A program made the translations under genes and the position numbers. Below the pieces are notes generated by a model. That model made no database searches, was not told where the DNA came from, and saw only the letters and a program-made list of their open reading frames with translations. A DNA stretch of 64,000 bases from Petrolisthes cinctipes (lineage: Eukaryota; Arthropoda; Malacostraca; Decapoda; Porcellanidae), in contig JAWQEG010000369.1 in assembly GCA_033782935.1 (NCBI GenBank), positions 935,501-999,500 on the forward strand, in the 5' to 3' direction. Below are positions 24,512 to 37,060 of this stretch, in pieces (the first letter of the stretch is position 1; each line of letters starts with the position of its first letter).

Positions 24512-24533
24512 GGCATGTACAGATCGCTTCTGG
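24446..24533 (+). repeat. Half-monomer B (88 bp), ancestral subrepeat
   Basis: Second half of the L1' unit, running from GCACCAAAAATATCG to GCTTCTGG, where the next GACCCCAAAA begins. It has the same order of landmarks as half A: AAAATATcGA, then TTTT, then GTTTTGGGCCTGAATTT, then GGCATGTACAGATCG, then CTTCTGG. The middle third (positions 41-60) is the least similar. Half B keeps its full length in every monomer class. Confidence 0.8.
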
Positions 24534-24688
24534 GACCCCAAAATATCGAATTTTCGGGTGTTTAGGGCCAGAATTTGAGATATAAACGGGTACAGAAGAT
24601 GCATGCACATATCGACTTTTGTGCACCTAAAAGATCGATTTTCAGTATGTTTTTGGCCTGTATTTTGAAAATACTCTAACACGGAGTA
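24512..24688 (+). repeat. Monomer class L2 (177 bp), example
   Basis: The head is GATCGCTTCTGGGACCCC then AAAATATCGAA. It is the only class with TTTAGGGCCAGAA. The second part reads GGTACAGAAGATGCATGCAC and ends GTTTTTGGCCTGTATTTTG. Most copies elsewhere read TTTTGGGCACC; this copy and its 35.6 kb paralogue read TTTTGTGCACC, an L3-like tract. Confidence 0.86.
24535..24551 (-). other. Weak CENP-B-box-like site in class L2
   Basis: Read on the minus strand the site is ATTCGATATTTTGGGGT. Against the minimal mammalian CENP-B box NTTCGNNNNANNCGGGN it keeps TTCG and GGG but has T for the central A and G for C, so 7 of 9 fixed bases. It recurs in class L2; class L1 has lost the CpG. With many monomers and a short motif this may be chance. 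Confidence 0.25.
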
Positions 24689-26060
24689 GGCATGTACAGA
24701 TACCTTCTGGGACCTCTAAATATCGAATTTTCGGGTGTTTTGGGACTGAATTTGAGATATCGACTTTTTGGCACCTAAAATGTCGATTTTTAGCATGTTT
24801 TTAGCCTATATTTTGAAAATATTCTAGCACTGTGTAGGCATGTACAGATTGCTTCTGGGACCCCAAAATATTGAATTTTCGGGTGTTTTGAGCCTGAATT
24901 TGAGATATAAACGGGTACAGAAGATACATGCACATATTGACTTTGGGCATCTAAAATATCGATTTTCAGCATGTTTTGGGCCTGTATTTTGAAAATACTC
25001 TAACACTGAGTAGGCATGTACAGATTGCTTCTGGGACCCCAAAATATTGAATTTTCGGGTGTTTTGAGCCTGAATTTGAGATATAAAAGGGTACTGAAGA
25101 TGCATGCACATATCGACTTTTGTGCACCTAAAAGATCGATTTTCAGTATGTTTTGAGCATGTATTTTGAAAAAACTCTAACACGGAGTAGGCATGTACAG
25201 ATCGCTTCTGGGACCCCTAAATATCGAATTTTCGGGTGTTTTGGGACTGAATTTGAGATATCGAGTTTTTGGCACCTAAAAGATCTATTTTTAGCATGTT
25301 TTTAGCCTATATTTTGAAAATATTCTAGCACTGTACAGATTGCTTCTGGGACCCCAAAATATTGAATTTTCGGGTGTTTTGAGCCTGAATTTGAGATATA
25401 AACGGGTACAGAAGATACATGCACATATTGACTTTGAGCATCTAAAATATCGATTTTCAGCATGTTTTGGGCCTGTATTTTGAAAATACTCTAACACTGA
25501 GTAGGCATGTACAGATTGCTTCTGGGACCCTAAAATATTGAATTTTCGGGTGTTTTGAGCCTGAATTTGAGATATAAACGGGTACAGAAGATGCATGCAC
25601 ATATCGACTTTTGGGCACCTAAAAGATTGATTTTCAGTATGTTTTTGGCCTGTATTTTGAAAATACTCTAACACGGAGTAGGCATGTACAGATACCTTCT
25701 GGGACCTCTAAATATCGAATTTTCGGGTGTTATGGGACTGAATTTGAGATATCGATTTTTCGGCACCTATAATATCGATTTTTAGCATGTTTTTAGCCTA
25801 TATTTTGAAAATATTCTAGCACTGTGTAGGCATGTACAGATTGCTTCTGGGACCCCAAAATATTGAATTTTCGGGTGTTTTGAGCCTAAATTTGAGATAT
25901 AAACGGGTACAGAAGATACATGCACATATTGACTTTTGTGCATCTAAAAGATCGATTTTCAGTATGTTTTTGGCCTGTATTCTGAAAATACTCTAACACG
26001 GAGTAGGAATGTACAGATCGCTTCTGGGACCCCTAAATATCGAATTTTCGGGTGTTTTGG

Positions 26061-29000
26061 GACTGAATTTGAGATATCGACTTTTTGGCACCTAAAAGAT
26101 CGATTTTTAGCATGTTTTTAGCGTATAATTTGAAAATATTCTAGCACTGTACAGATTGCTTCTGGGACCCCAAAATATTGAATTTTCGGGTGTTTTGAGC
26201 CTGAATTTGAGATATAAACGGGTACAGAAGATACATGCACATATTGACTTTGGGCACCAAAAATATCGATTTTCAGCATGTTTTGGGCCTGAATTTTGAA
26301 AATACTCTAACACGGAGTAGGCATATACAGATCGCTTCTGGGACCCCAAAATATCGAATTTTCGGGTGTTTAGGGCCAGAATTTGAGATATAAACGGGTA
26401 CAGAAGATGCTTGCACATATCGACTTTTGGGCACCTAAAAGATCGATTTTCAGTATGTTTTTGGCCTGTATTTTGAAAATACTCTAACACGGAGTAGGCA
26501 TGTACAGATCGCTTCTGGGACCCCTAAATATCGAATTTTCGGGTGTTTTGGGACTGAATTTGAGATATCGACTTTTTGGCACTTAAAAGATCGATTTTTA
26601 GCATGTTTTTAGCCTATATTTTGAAAATATTCTAGCACTGTACAGATTGCTTCTGGGATCCCAAAATATTGAATTTTCGGGTGTTTTGAGCCTGAATTTG
26701 AGATATAAACAGGTACAGAAGATTCATGCACATATTGACTTTGGGCATCTAAAATACCGATTTTCAGCATGTTTTGGGCCTGTATTTTGAAAATACTCTA
26801 ACACTGAGTAGGCATGTACAGATTGCTTCTGGGACCCCAAAATATTGAATTTTCGGGTGTTTTGAGCCTGAATTTGAGATATAAACGGGTACTGAAGATA
26901 CATGCACATATCGACTTTTGTGCACCTAAAAGATCGATTTTAAGTATGTTTTGAGCATGTATTTTGAAAATACTCTAACACGGAGTAGGCATGTACAGAT
27001 CGCTTCTGGGACCCCTAAATATCGAATTTTCGGGTGTTTTGGGACGGAATTTGAGATATCGACTTTTGGCACCTAAAAGATCGATTTTTAGCATGTTTTT
27101 AGCCTTTATTTTGAAAATATTCTAGCACTGAGTAGGCATGTACAGATTGCTTCTGGGACCCCAAAATATTGAATTTTCGGGTGTTTTGAGCCTGAATTTG
27201 AGATATAAACGGGTACAGAAGATAAATGCACATATTAACTTTGGGCACCAAAAATATCGATTTTCAGCATGTTTTGGGCCTGAATTTTCAAAATACTCTA
27301 ACACGGAGTATGCATTTACAGATCGCTTCTGGGACCCCAAAATATCGAATTTTCGGGTGTTTAGGGCCAGAATTTGAGATATAAACGGGTACAGAAGATG
27401 CATGCACATATCGACTTTTGGGCACCTAAAAGATCGAATTTCAGTATGTTTTTGGCCTGTATTTTGAAAATACTCTAACACGGAGTAGGCATGTACAGAT
27501 CGCTTCTGGGGCCCCTAAATATCGAATTTTCGGGTGTTTTGGGACTGAATTTGAGATATCGATTTTTTGGCACCTAAAATGTCGATTTTTAGCATGTTTT
27601 TAGCCTATATTTTGAAAATATTCTAGCACTGCGTAGGCATGTACAGATTGCTTCTGGGACCCCAAAATATTGAATTTTCGGGTGTTTTGAACCTGAATTT
27701 GAGATATAAACGGGTACTGAAGATGCATGCAAATATCGACTTTTGTGCACCTAAAAGATCGATTTTCAGTATGTTTTGAGCATGTATTTTGAAAATACTC
27801 TAACACGGAGTAGGCATGTACAGATCGCTTCTGGGACCCCTAAATATCGAATTTTCGGGTGTTTTGGGACTGAATTTGAGATATCGACTTTTTGGCACCT
27901 AAAAGATCGATTTTTAGCATGTTTTTAGCCTATATTGTGAGAATATTCTAGCACTGTACAGATTGCTTGTGGGACCCCAAAATATTGAATTTTCGGGTGT
28001 TTTGAGCCTGAATTTGAGATATAAACGGGTACAGAAGATACATGCACATATTGACTTTGGGCACCAAAAATATCGATTTTCAGCATGTTTTGGGCCTGAA
28101 TTTTGAAGATACTCTAACACGGAGTAGGCATGTACAGATCGCTTCTGGGACCCCAAAATATCGAATTTTCGGGTGTTTAGGGCCAGAATTTGAGATATAA
28201 ACGGGTACAGAAGATGCATGCACATATCGACTTTTGGGCACCTAAAAGATCGATTTTCAGTATGTTTTTGGCCTGTATTTTGAAAATACTCTAACACGGA
28301 GTAGGCATGTACAGATACCTTCTGGGACCTCTAAATATCGAATTTTCTGGTGTTTTGGGACTGAATTTGATATATCGATTTTTTGGCACCTAAAATGTCG
28401 ATTTTTAGCATGTTTTTAGCCTATATTTTGAAAATATTCTAGCACTGTGTAGGCATGTACAGATTGCTTCTGGGACCCCAAAATATTGAATTTTCGGGTG
28501 TTTTGAGCCTGAATTTGAGATATAAACGTGTACAGAAGATACATGCACATATTGACTTTGGGCATCTAAAATATCGATTTTCAGCATGTTTTCGGCCTGT
28601 ATTTTGAAAATACTCTAACACTGAGTAGGCATGTACAGATTGCTTCTGGGACCCCAAAATATTGAATTTTCGGGTGTTTTGAGCCGGAATTTGAGATATA
28701 AACGGGTACTGAAGATGCATGCACATATCGACTTTTGTGCACCTAAAAGATCGATTTTCAGTATGTTTTGAGCATGTATTTTGAAAATACTCTAACACGG
28801 AGTAGGCATGTACAGATCGCTTCTGGGACCCCTAAATATCGAATTTTCGGGTGTTTTGGGACTGAATTTGAGATATCGACTTTTTGGCACCTAAAAGATC
28901 GATTTTTAGCATGTTTTTAGCCTATATTTTGAAAATATTCTAGCACTGAGTAGGCATGTACAGATTGCTTCTGGGACCCCAAAATATTGAATTTTCGGGT

Positions 29001-29100
29001 GTTTTGAGCCTGAATTTGAGATATAAACGGGTACAGAAGATACATGCACATATTGACTTTGGGCACCAAAAATATCGATTTTCAGCATGTTTTGGGCCTG
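26061..29100 (+). repeat. Partial third copy of the 20.65-24.5 kb region
   Basis: Starting with TAGCGTATAATTTG near 26,120 the block follows 20,665 onward at an offset of 5,442, then at 4,617 after passing a single 825 bp unit. A private change is TTTTAAGTATG near 26,940 for TTTTCAGTATG. Near 29.0-29.24 kb it switches from the 24.3 kb pattern (TTTGTGCACC) to the 17.3 kb pattern (TTTGGGCACC, GATTTACAG), which marks the junction with the next copy. Confidence 0.85.
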
Positions 29101-32100
29101 AATTTTGAAAATACTCTAACACGGAGTAGGCATGTACAGATCGCTTCTGGGACCCCAAAATATCGAATTTTCGGGTGTTTAGGGCCAGAATTTGAGATAT
29201 AAACGGGTACAGAAGATGCATGCACATATCGACTTTTGGGCACCTAAAAGATCGATTTACAGTATGTTTTTGGCCTGTATTTTGAAAATACTCTAACACG
29301 GAGTAGGCATGTACAGATCGCTTCTGGGAACCCTAAATATCGAATTTTCGGGTGTTTTGGGACTGAATTTGAGATATCGACTTTTTGGCACTTAAAAGAT
29401 CGATTTTTAGCATGTTTTTAGCCTATATTTTGAAAATATTCTAGCACTGTACAGATTGCTTCTGGGACCCCAAAATATTGAATTTTCGGGTGTTTTGAGC
29501 CTGAATTTGAGATATAAACGGGTACAGAAGATACATGCACATATTGACTTTGGGCATCTAAAATATCGATTTTCAGCATGTTTTGGGCCTGTATTTTGAA
29601 AATACTCTAACACTGAGTAGGCATGTACAGATTGCTTCTGGGACCCCAAAATATTGAATTTTCGGGTGTTTTGAGCCTGAATTTGAGATATAAACGGGTA
29701 CTGAAGATGCATGCACATATCGACTTTTGTGCACCTAAAAGATTGATTTTCAGTATGTTTTGAGCATGTATTTTGAAAATACTCTAACACGGAGTAGGCA
29801 TGTACAGATCGCTTCTGGGACCCCTAAATATCGAATTTTCGGGTGTTTTGGGACTGAATTTGAGATATCGACTTTTTGGCACCTAAAAGATCGATTTTTA
29901 GCATGTTTTTAGCCTATATTTTGAAAATATTCTAGCACTAAGTAGGCATGTACAGATTGCTTCTGGGACCCCAAAATATTGAATTTTCGGGTGTTTTGAG
30001 CCTGAATTTGAGATATAAACGGGTACAGAAGATAAATGCACATATTAACTTTGGGCACCAAAAATATCGATTTTCAGCATGTTTTGGGCCTGAATTTTCA
30101 AAATACTCTAACACGGAGTATGCATTTACAGATCGCTTCTGGGACCCCAAAATATCGAATTTTCGGGTGTTTAGGGCCAGAATTTGAGATATAAACGGGT
30201 ACAGAAGATGCATGCACATATCGACTTTTGGGCACCTAAAAGATCGATTTTCAGTATGTTTTTGGCCTGTATTTTGAAAATACTCTAACACGGAGTAGGC
30301 ATGTACAGATACCATCTGGGACCTCTAAATATCGAATTTTCGGGTGCTTTGGGACTGAATTTGAGATATCGATTTTTTGGCACCTAAAATGTCGATTTTT
30401 AGCATGTTTTTAGCCTATATTTTGAAAATATTCTAGCACTGTGTAGGCATGTACAGATTGCTTTTGGGACTCCAAAATATTGAATTTTCGGGTGTTTTGA
30501 GCCTGAATTTGAGATATAAACGGGTACTGAAGATGCATGCAAATATCGACTTTTGTGCACCTAAAAGATCGATTTTCAATATGTTTTGAGCATGTATTTT
30601 GAAAATACTCTAACACGGAGTAGGCATGTACAGATCGCTTCTGGGACCCCTAAATATCGAATTTTCGGGTGTTTTGGGACTGAATTTGAGATATCGACTT
30701 TTTGGCACCTAAAAGATCGATTTTTAGCATGTTTTTAGCCTATATTTTGAGAATATTCTAGCACTGTACAGATTGCTTCTGGGACCCCAAAATATTGAAT
30801 TTTCGGGTGTTTTGAGCCTGAATTTGAGATATAAACGGGTACAGAAGATACATGCACATATTGACTTTGGGCACCAAAAATATCGTTTTTCAGCATGTTT
30901 TGGGCCTGAATTTTGAAAATACTCTAACACGGAGTAGGTATGTACAGATCGCTTCTGGGACCCCAAAATATCGAATTTTCGGGTGTTTAGGGCCAGAATT
31001 TGAGATATAAACGGGTACAGAAGATGCATGCACATATCGACTTTTGGGCACCTAAAAGATCGATTTTCAGTATGTTTTTGGCCTGTATTTTGAAAATACT
31101 CTAACACGGAGTAGGCATGTACAGATACCTTCTGGGACCTCTAAATATCGAATTTTCGGGTGTTTTGGGACTGAATTTGAGATATCGATTTTTTGGACCT
31201 AAAATGTCGATTTTTAGCATGTTTTTAGCCTATTTTTTGAAAATATTCTAGCACTGTGTAGGCATGTACAGATTGCTTCTGGGACCCCAAAATATTGAAT
31301 TTTCGGGTGTTTTGAGCATGAATTTGAGATATAAACGTGTACAGAAGATACATGCACATATTGACTTTGGGCATCTAAAATATCGATTTTCAGCATGTTT
31401 TGGGCCTGTATTTTGAAAATACTCTAACACTGAGTAGGCATGTACAGATTGCTTCTGGGACCCCAAAATATTGAATTTTCGGGTGTTTTTGAGCCGGAAT
31501 TTGAGATATAAACGGGTACGGAAGATGCATGCACATATCGACTTTTGTGCACCTAAAAGATCGATTTTCAGTATGTTTTGAGCATGTATTTTGAAAATAC
31601 CCTAACACGGAGTAGGCATGTACAGATCGCTTCTGGGACCCCTAAATATCGAATTTTCGGGTGTTTTGGGACTGAATTTGAGATATCGACTTTTTGGCAC
31701 CTAAAAGATCGATTTTTAGCATGTTTTTAGCATATATTTTGAAAATATTCTAGCACTGAGTAGGCATGTACAGATTGCTTCTGGGACCCCAAAATATTGA
31801 ATTTTCGGGTGTTTTCAGCCTGAATTTGAGATATAAACGGGTACAGAAGATACATGCACATATTGACTTTGGGCACCAAAAATATCGATTTTCAGCATGT
31901 TTTGGGCCTGAATTTTGAAAATACTCTAACACGGAGTAGGCATGTACAGATCGCTTCTGGGACCCCAAAATATCGAATTTTCGGGTGTTTAGGGCCAGAA
32001 TTTGAGATATAAACGGGTACAGAAGATGCATGCACATATCGACTTTTGGGCACCTAAAAGATCGATTTTCAGTATGTTTTTGACCAGTATTTTGAAAATA

Positions 32101-35100
32101 CTCTAACACAGAGTAGGCATGTACAGATACCATCTGGGACCTCTAAATATAGAATTTTCGGGTGTTTTGGGACTGAATTTGAGATATCGATTTTTTGACA
32201 CCTAAAATGTCGATTTTTAGCATGTTTTTAGCCTATATTTTGAAAATATTCTAGCACTGTGTAGGCATGTACAGATTGCTTCTGGGACCCCAAAATATTG
32301 AATTTTCGGGTGTTTTGAGCCTGAATTTGAGATATAAACGGGTACTGAAGATGCATGCAAATATCGACTTTTGTGCACCTAAAGGATCGATTTTCAGTAT
32401 GTTTTGAGCATGTATTTTGAAAATACTCTAACACGGAGTAGGCATGTACAGATCGCTTCTGGGACCCCTAAATATCGAATTTTCGGGTGTTTTGGGACTG
32501 AATTTGAGATATCGACTTTTTTTCACCTAAAAGATCGATTTTTAGCATGTTTTTAGCGTATAATTTGAAAATATTCTAGCACTGTACAGATTGCTTCTGG
32601 GACCCCAAAATATTGAATTTTCGGGTGTTTTGAGCCTGAATTTGAGATATAAACGGGTACAGAAGATACATGCACATATTGACTTTGGGCACCAAAAATA
32701 TCGATTTTCAGCATGTTTTGGGCCTGAATTTTGAAAATACTCTAACACGGAGTAGGCATATACAGATCGCTTCTGGGACCCCAAAATATCGAATTTTCGG
32801 GTGTTTAGGGCCAGAATTTGAGATATAAACGGGTACAGAAGATGCTTGCACATATCGACTTTTGGGCACCTAAAAGATCGATTTTCAGTATGTTTTTGGC
32901 CTGTATTTTGAAAATACTCTAACACGGAGTAGGCATTTACAGATCGCTTCTGGGACCCCTAAATATCGAATTTTCGGGTGTTTTGGGACTGAATTTGAGA
33001 TATCGACTTTTTGGCACTTAAAAGATCGATTTTTAGCATGTTTTTAGCCTATATTTTGAAAATATTCTAGCACTGTACAGATTGCTTCTGGGATCCCAAA
33101 ATATTGAATTTTCGGGTGTTTTGAGCCTGAATTTGAGATATAAACAGGTACAGAAGATTCATGCACATATTGACTTTGGGCATCTAAAATACCGATTTTC
33201 AGCATGTTTTGGGCCTGTATTTTGAAAATACTCTAACACTGAGTAGGCATGTACAGATTGCTTCTGGGACCCCAAAATATTGAATTTTCGGGTGTTTTGA
33301 GCCTGAATTTGAGATATAAACGGGTACTGAAGATACATGCACATATCGACTTTTGTGCACCTAAAAGATCGATTTTCAGTATGTTTTGAGCATGTATTTT
33401 GAAAATACTCTAACACGGAGTAGGCATGTACAGATCGCTTCTGGGACCCCTAAATATCGAATTTTCGGGTGTTTTGGGACGGAATTTGAGATATCGACTT
33501 TTGGCACCTAAAAGATCGATTTTTAGCATGTTTTTAGCCTTTATTTTGAAAATATTCTAGCACTGAGTAGGCATGTACAGATTGCTTCTGGGACCCCAAA
33601 ATATTGAATTTTCGGGTGTTTTGAGCCTGAATTTGAGATATAAACGGGTACAGAAGATAAATGCACATATTAACTTTGGGCACCAAAAATATCGATTTTC
33701 AGCATGTTTTGGGCCTGAATTTTCAAAATACTCTAACACGGAGTATGCATTTACAGATCGCTTCTGGGACCCCAAAATATCGAATTTTCGGGTGTTTAGG
33801 GCCAGAATTTGAGATATAAACGGGTACAGAAGATGCATGCACATATCGACTTTTGGGCACCTAAAAGATCGAATTTCAGTATGTTTTTGGCCTGTATTTT
33901 GAAAATACTCTAACACGGAGTAGGCATGTACAGATCGCTTCTGGGGCCCCTAAATATCGAATTTTCGGGTGTTTTGGGACTGAATTTGAGATATCGATTT
34001 TTTGGCACCTAAAATGTCGATTTTTAGCATGTTTTTAGCCTATATTTTGAAAATATTCTAGCACTGTGTAGGCATGTACAGATTGCTTCTGGGACCCCAA
34101 AATATTGAATTTTCGGGTGTTTTGAACCTGAATTTGAGATATAAACGGGTACTGAAGATGCATGCAAATATCGACTTTTGTGCACCTAAAAGATCGATTT
34201 TCAGTATGTTTTGAGCATGTATTTTGAAAATACTCTAACACGGAGTAGGCATGTACAGATCGCTTCTGGGACCCCTAAATATCGAATTTTCGGGTGTTTT
34301 GGGACTGAATTTGAGATATCGACTTTTTGGCACCTAAAAGATCGATTTTTAGCATGTTTTTAGCCTATATTGTGAGAATATTCTAGCACTGTACAGATTG
34401 CTTGTGGGACCCCAAAATATTGAATTTTCGGGTGTTTTGAGCCTGAATTTGAGATATAAACGGGTACAGAAGATACATGCACATATTGACTTTGGGCACC
34501 AAAAATATCGATTTTCAGCATGTTTTGGGCCTGAATTTTGAAGATACTCTAACACGGAGTAGGCATGTACAGATCGCTTCTGGGACCCCAAAATATCGAA
34601 TTTTCGGGTGTTTAGGGCCAGAATTTGAGATATAAACGGGTACAGAAGATGCATGCACATATCGACTTTTGGGCACCTAAAAGATCGATTTTCAGTATGT
34701 TTTTGGCCTGTATTTTGAAAATACTCTAACACGGAGTAGGCATGTACAGATACCTTCTGGGACCTCTAAATATCGAATTTTCTGGTGTTTTGGGACTGAA
34801 TTTGATATATCGATTTTTTGGCACCTAAAATGTCGATTTTTAGCATGTTTTTAGCCTATATTTTGAAAATATTCTAGCACTGTGTAGGCATGTACAGATT
34901 GCTTCTGGGACCCCAAAATATTGAATTTTCGGGTGTTTTGAGCCTGAATTTGAGATATAAACGTGTACAGAAGATACATGCACATATTGACTTTGGGCAT
35001 CTAAAATATCGATTTTCAGCATGTTTTCGGCCTGTATTTTGAAAATACTCTAACACTGAGTAGGCATGTACAGATTGCTTCTGGGACCCCAAAATATTGA

Positions 35101-37060
35101 ATTTTCGGGTGTTTTGAGCCGGAATTTGAGATATAAACGGGTACTGAAGATGCATGCACATATCGACTTTTGTGCACCTAAAAGATCGATTTTCAGTATG
35201 TTTTGAGCATGTATTTTGAAAATACTCTAACACGGAGTAGGCATGTACAGATCGCTTCTGGGACCCCTAAATATCGAATTTTCGGGTGTTTTGGGACTGA
35301 ATTTGAGATATCGACTTTTTGGCACCTAAAAGATCGATTTTTAGCATGTTTTTAGCCTATATTTTGAAAATATTCTAGCACTGAGTAGGCATGTACAGAT
35401 TGCTTCTGGGACCCCAAAATATTGAATTTTCGGGTGTTTTGAGCCTGAATTTGAGATATAAACGGGTACAGAAGATACATGCACATATTGACTTTGGGCA
35501 CCAAAAATATCGATTTTCAGCATGTTTTGGGCCTGAATTTTGAAAATACTCTAACACGGAGTAGGCATGTACAGATCGCTTCTGGGACCCCAAAATATCG
35601 AATTTTCGGGTGTTTAGGGCCAGAATTTGAGATATAAACGGGTACAGAAGATGCATGCACATATCGACTTTTGTGCACCTAAAAGATCGATTTTCAGTAT
35701 GTTTTTGGCCTGTATTTTGAAAATACTCTAACACGGAGTAGGCATGTACAGATACCTTCTGGGACCTCTAAATATCGAATTTTCGGGTGTTTTGGGACTG
35801 AATTTGAGATATCGACTTTTTGGCACCTAAAATGTCGATTTTTAGCATGTTTTTAGCCTATATTTTGAAAATATTCTAGCACTGTGTAGGCATGTACAGA
35901 TTGCTTCTGGGACCCCAAAATATTGAATTTTCGGGTGTTTTGAGCCTGAATTTGAGATATAAACGGGTACAGAAGATACATGCACATATTGACTTTGGGC
36001 ATCTAAAATATCGATTTTCAGCATGTTTTGGGCCTGTATTTTGAAAATACTCTAACACTGAGTAGGCATGTACAGATTGCTTCTGGGACCCCAAAATATT
36101 GAATTTTCGGGTGTTTTGAGCCTGAATTTGAGATATAAAAGGGTACTGAAGATGCATGCACATATCGACTTTTGTGCACCTAAAAGATCGATTTTCAGTA
36201 TGTTTTGAGCATGTATTTTGAAAAAACTCTAACACGGAGTAGGCATGTACAGATCGCTTCTGGGACCCCTAAATATCGAATTTTCGGGTGTTTTGGGACT
36301 GAATTTGAGATATCGAGTTTTTGGCACCTAAAAGATCGATTTTTAGCATGTTTTTAGCCTATATTTTGAAAATATTCTAGCACTGTACAGATTGCTTCTG
36401 GGACCCCAAAATATTGAATTTTCGGGTGTTTTGAGCCTGAATTTGAGATATAAACGGGTACAGAAGATACATGCACATATTGACTTTGAGCATCTAAAAT
36501 ATCGATTTTCAGCATGTTTTGGGCCTGTATTTTGAAAATACTCTAACACTGAGTAGGCATGTACAGATTGCTTCTGGGACCCTAAAATATTGAATTTTCG
36601 GGTGTTTTGAGCCTGAATTTGAGATATAAACGGGTACAGAAGATGCATGCACATATCGACTTTTGGGCACCTAAAAGATTGATTTTCAGTATGTTTTTGG
36701 CCTGTATTTTGAAAATACTCTAACACGGAGTAGGCATGTACAGATACCTTCTGGGACCTCTAAATATCGAATTTTCGGGTGTTATGGGACTGAATTTGAG
36801 ATATCGATTTTTCGGCACCTATAATATCGATTTTTAGCATGTTTTTAGCCTATATTTTGAAAATATTCTAGCACTGTGTAGGCATGTACAGATTGCTTCT
36901 GGGACCCCAAAATATTGAATTTTCGGGTGTTTTGAGCCTGAATTTGAGATATAAACGGGTACAGAAGATACATGCACATATTGACTTTTGTGCATCTAAA
37001 AGATCGATTTTCAGTATGTTTTTGGCCTGTATTTTGAAAATACTCTAACACGGAGTAGGC
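29101..37060 (+). repeat. Large segmental duplication, copy A' (about 8.0 kb)
   Basis: Partner of 17.2-26.06 kb minus one 825 bp unit. Differences seen by eye include GGGTGCTTTGGG (30,343), GAGCATGAATTTG (31,315), GTACGGAAG (31,516), GGCATTTACAG near 32,932, CACTGTGTAGG near 34,070 where the other copies have CACTGCGTAGG, and AGATCGATTTTT near 36,336 where copy A has AGATCTATTTTT. The similarity ends after about 37,060 at TGGGTTCCCTAAAT. Confidence 0.88.

Larger units (their letters stand above)
23687..24688 (+). repeat. Reference hexameric higher-order repeat S1-L1-L3-S2-L1'-L2 (1,002 bp)
   Basis: This stretch shows the commonest six-monomer order without internal deletions: lengths 148, 176, 177, 148, 176 and 177 bp. 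It is two S-L-L trimers of 501 bp with different diagnostic bases. Trimer one starts GATACC and ends with a monomer carrying GTACTGAAG and TTTGTGCACC. Trimer two starts GATCGC followed by CCCCTAAAT and ends with a monomer carrying TTTAGGGCCAG. The same order, with indels, recurs over much of the window, at about 1,002, 992 or 982 bp spacing. I use it as the reference for naming monomer classes. Confidence 0.9.
17231..26060 (+). repeat. Large segmental duplication, copy A (about 8.8 kb)
   Basis: This block recurs at 29.1-37.1 kb, first at an offset of 11,877 bp and, after about 23.3 kb, at 11,052 bp. The change of 825 bp is one unit of an internal tandem duplication present twice here and once there. 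Marker variants shared at the expected offsets include GATTTACAGTATG (17,380), CATTAACTTTGGG, GAATTTTCAAAATAC (18,215), TTTTTGGACC (19,315), GACTTTTTTTCACC (20,639), TAGCGTATAATTTG (20,678), GACGGAATTTG (21,602) and GTTATGGGACTG (25,730). Only about ten differences were noticed by eye over the pairing. Confidence 0.88.

Noticed and set aside
24535..24551. Functional CENP-B box
   Set aside because: Only 7 of 9 fixed bases match and the two misses include the central A. It is listed as a weak feature only; with this many monomers a partial match is expected by chance.
24598..24607. TGCATGCA as a regulatory element (RY-like motif)
   Set aside because: The 8 bp palindrome is part of the L2/L3 consensus and recurs every few hundred bases. 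Nothing nearby looks like a promoter or gene.
26061..29100. Transposon insertion as a cause of the large offsets
   Set aside because: No terminal repeats, target-site duplication or foreign sequence at the joins; both sides and the interior are the same satellite in register.
17231..37060. Assembly error as the only explanation of the near-identical blocks
   Set aside because: It cannot be excluded, but the copies differ by several private substitutions and by an 825 bp unit, which a simple duplicated contig would not show.
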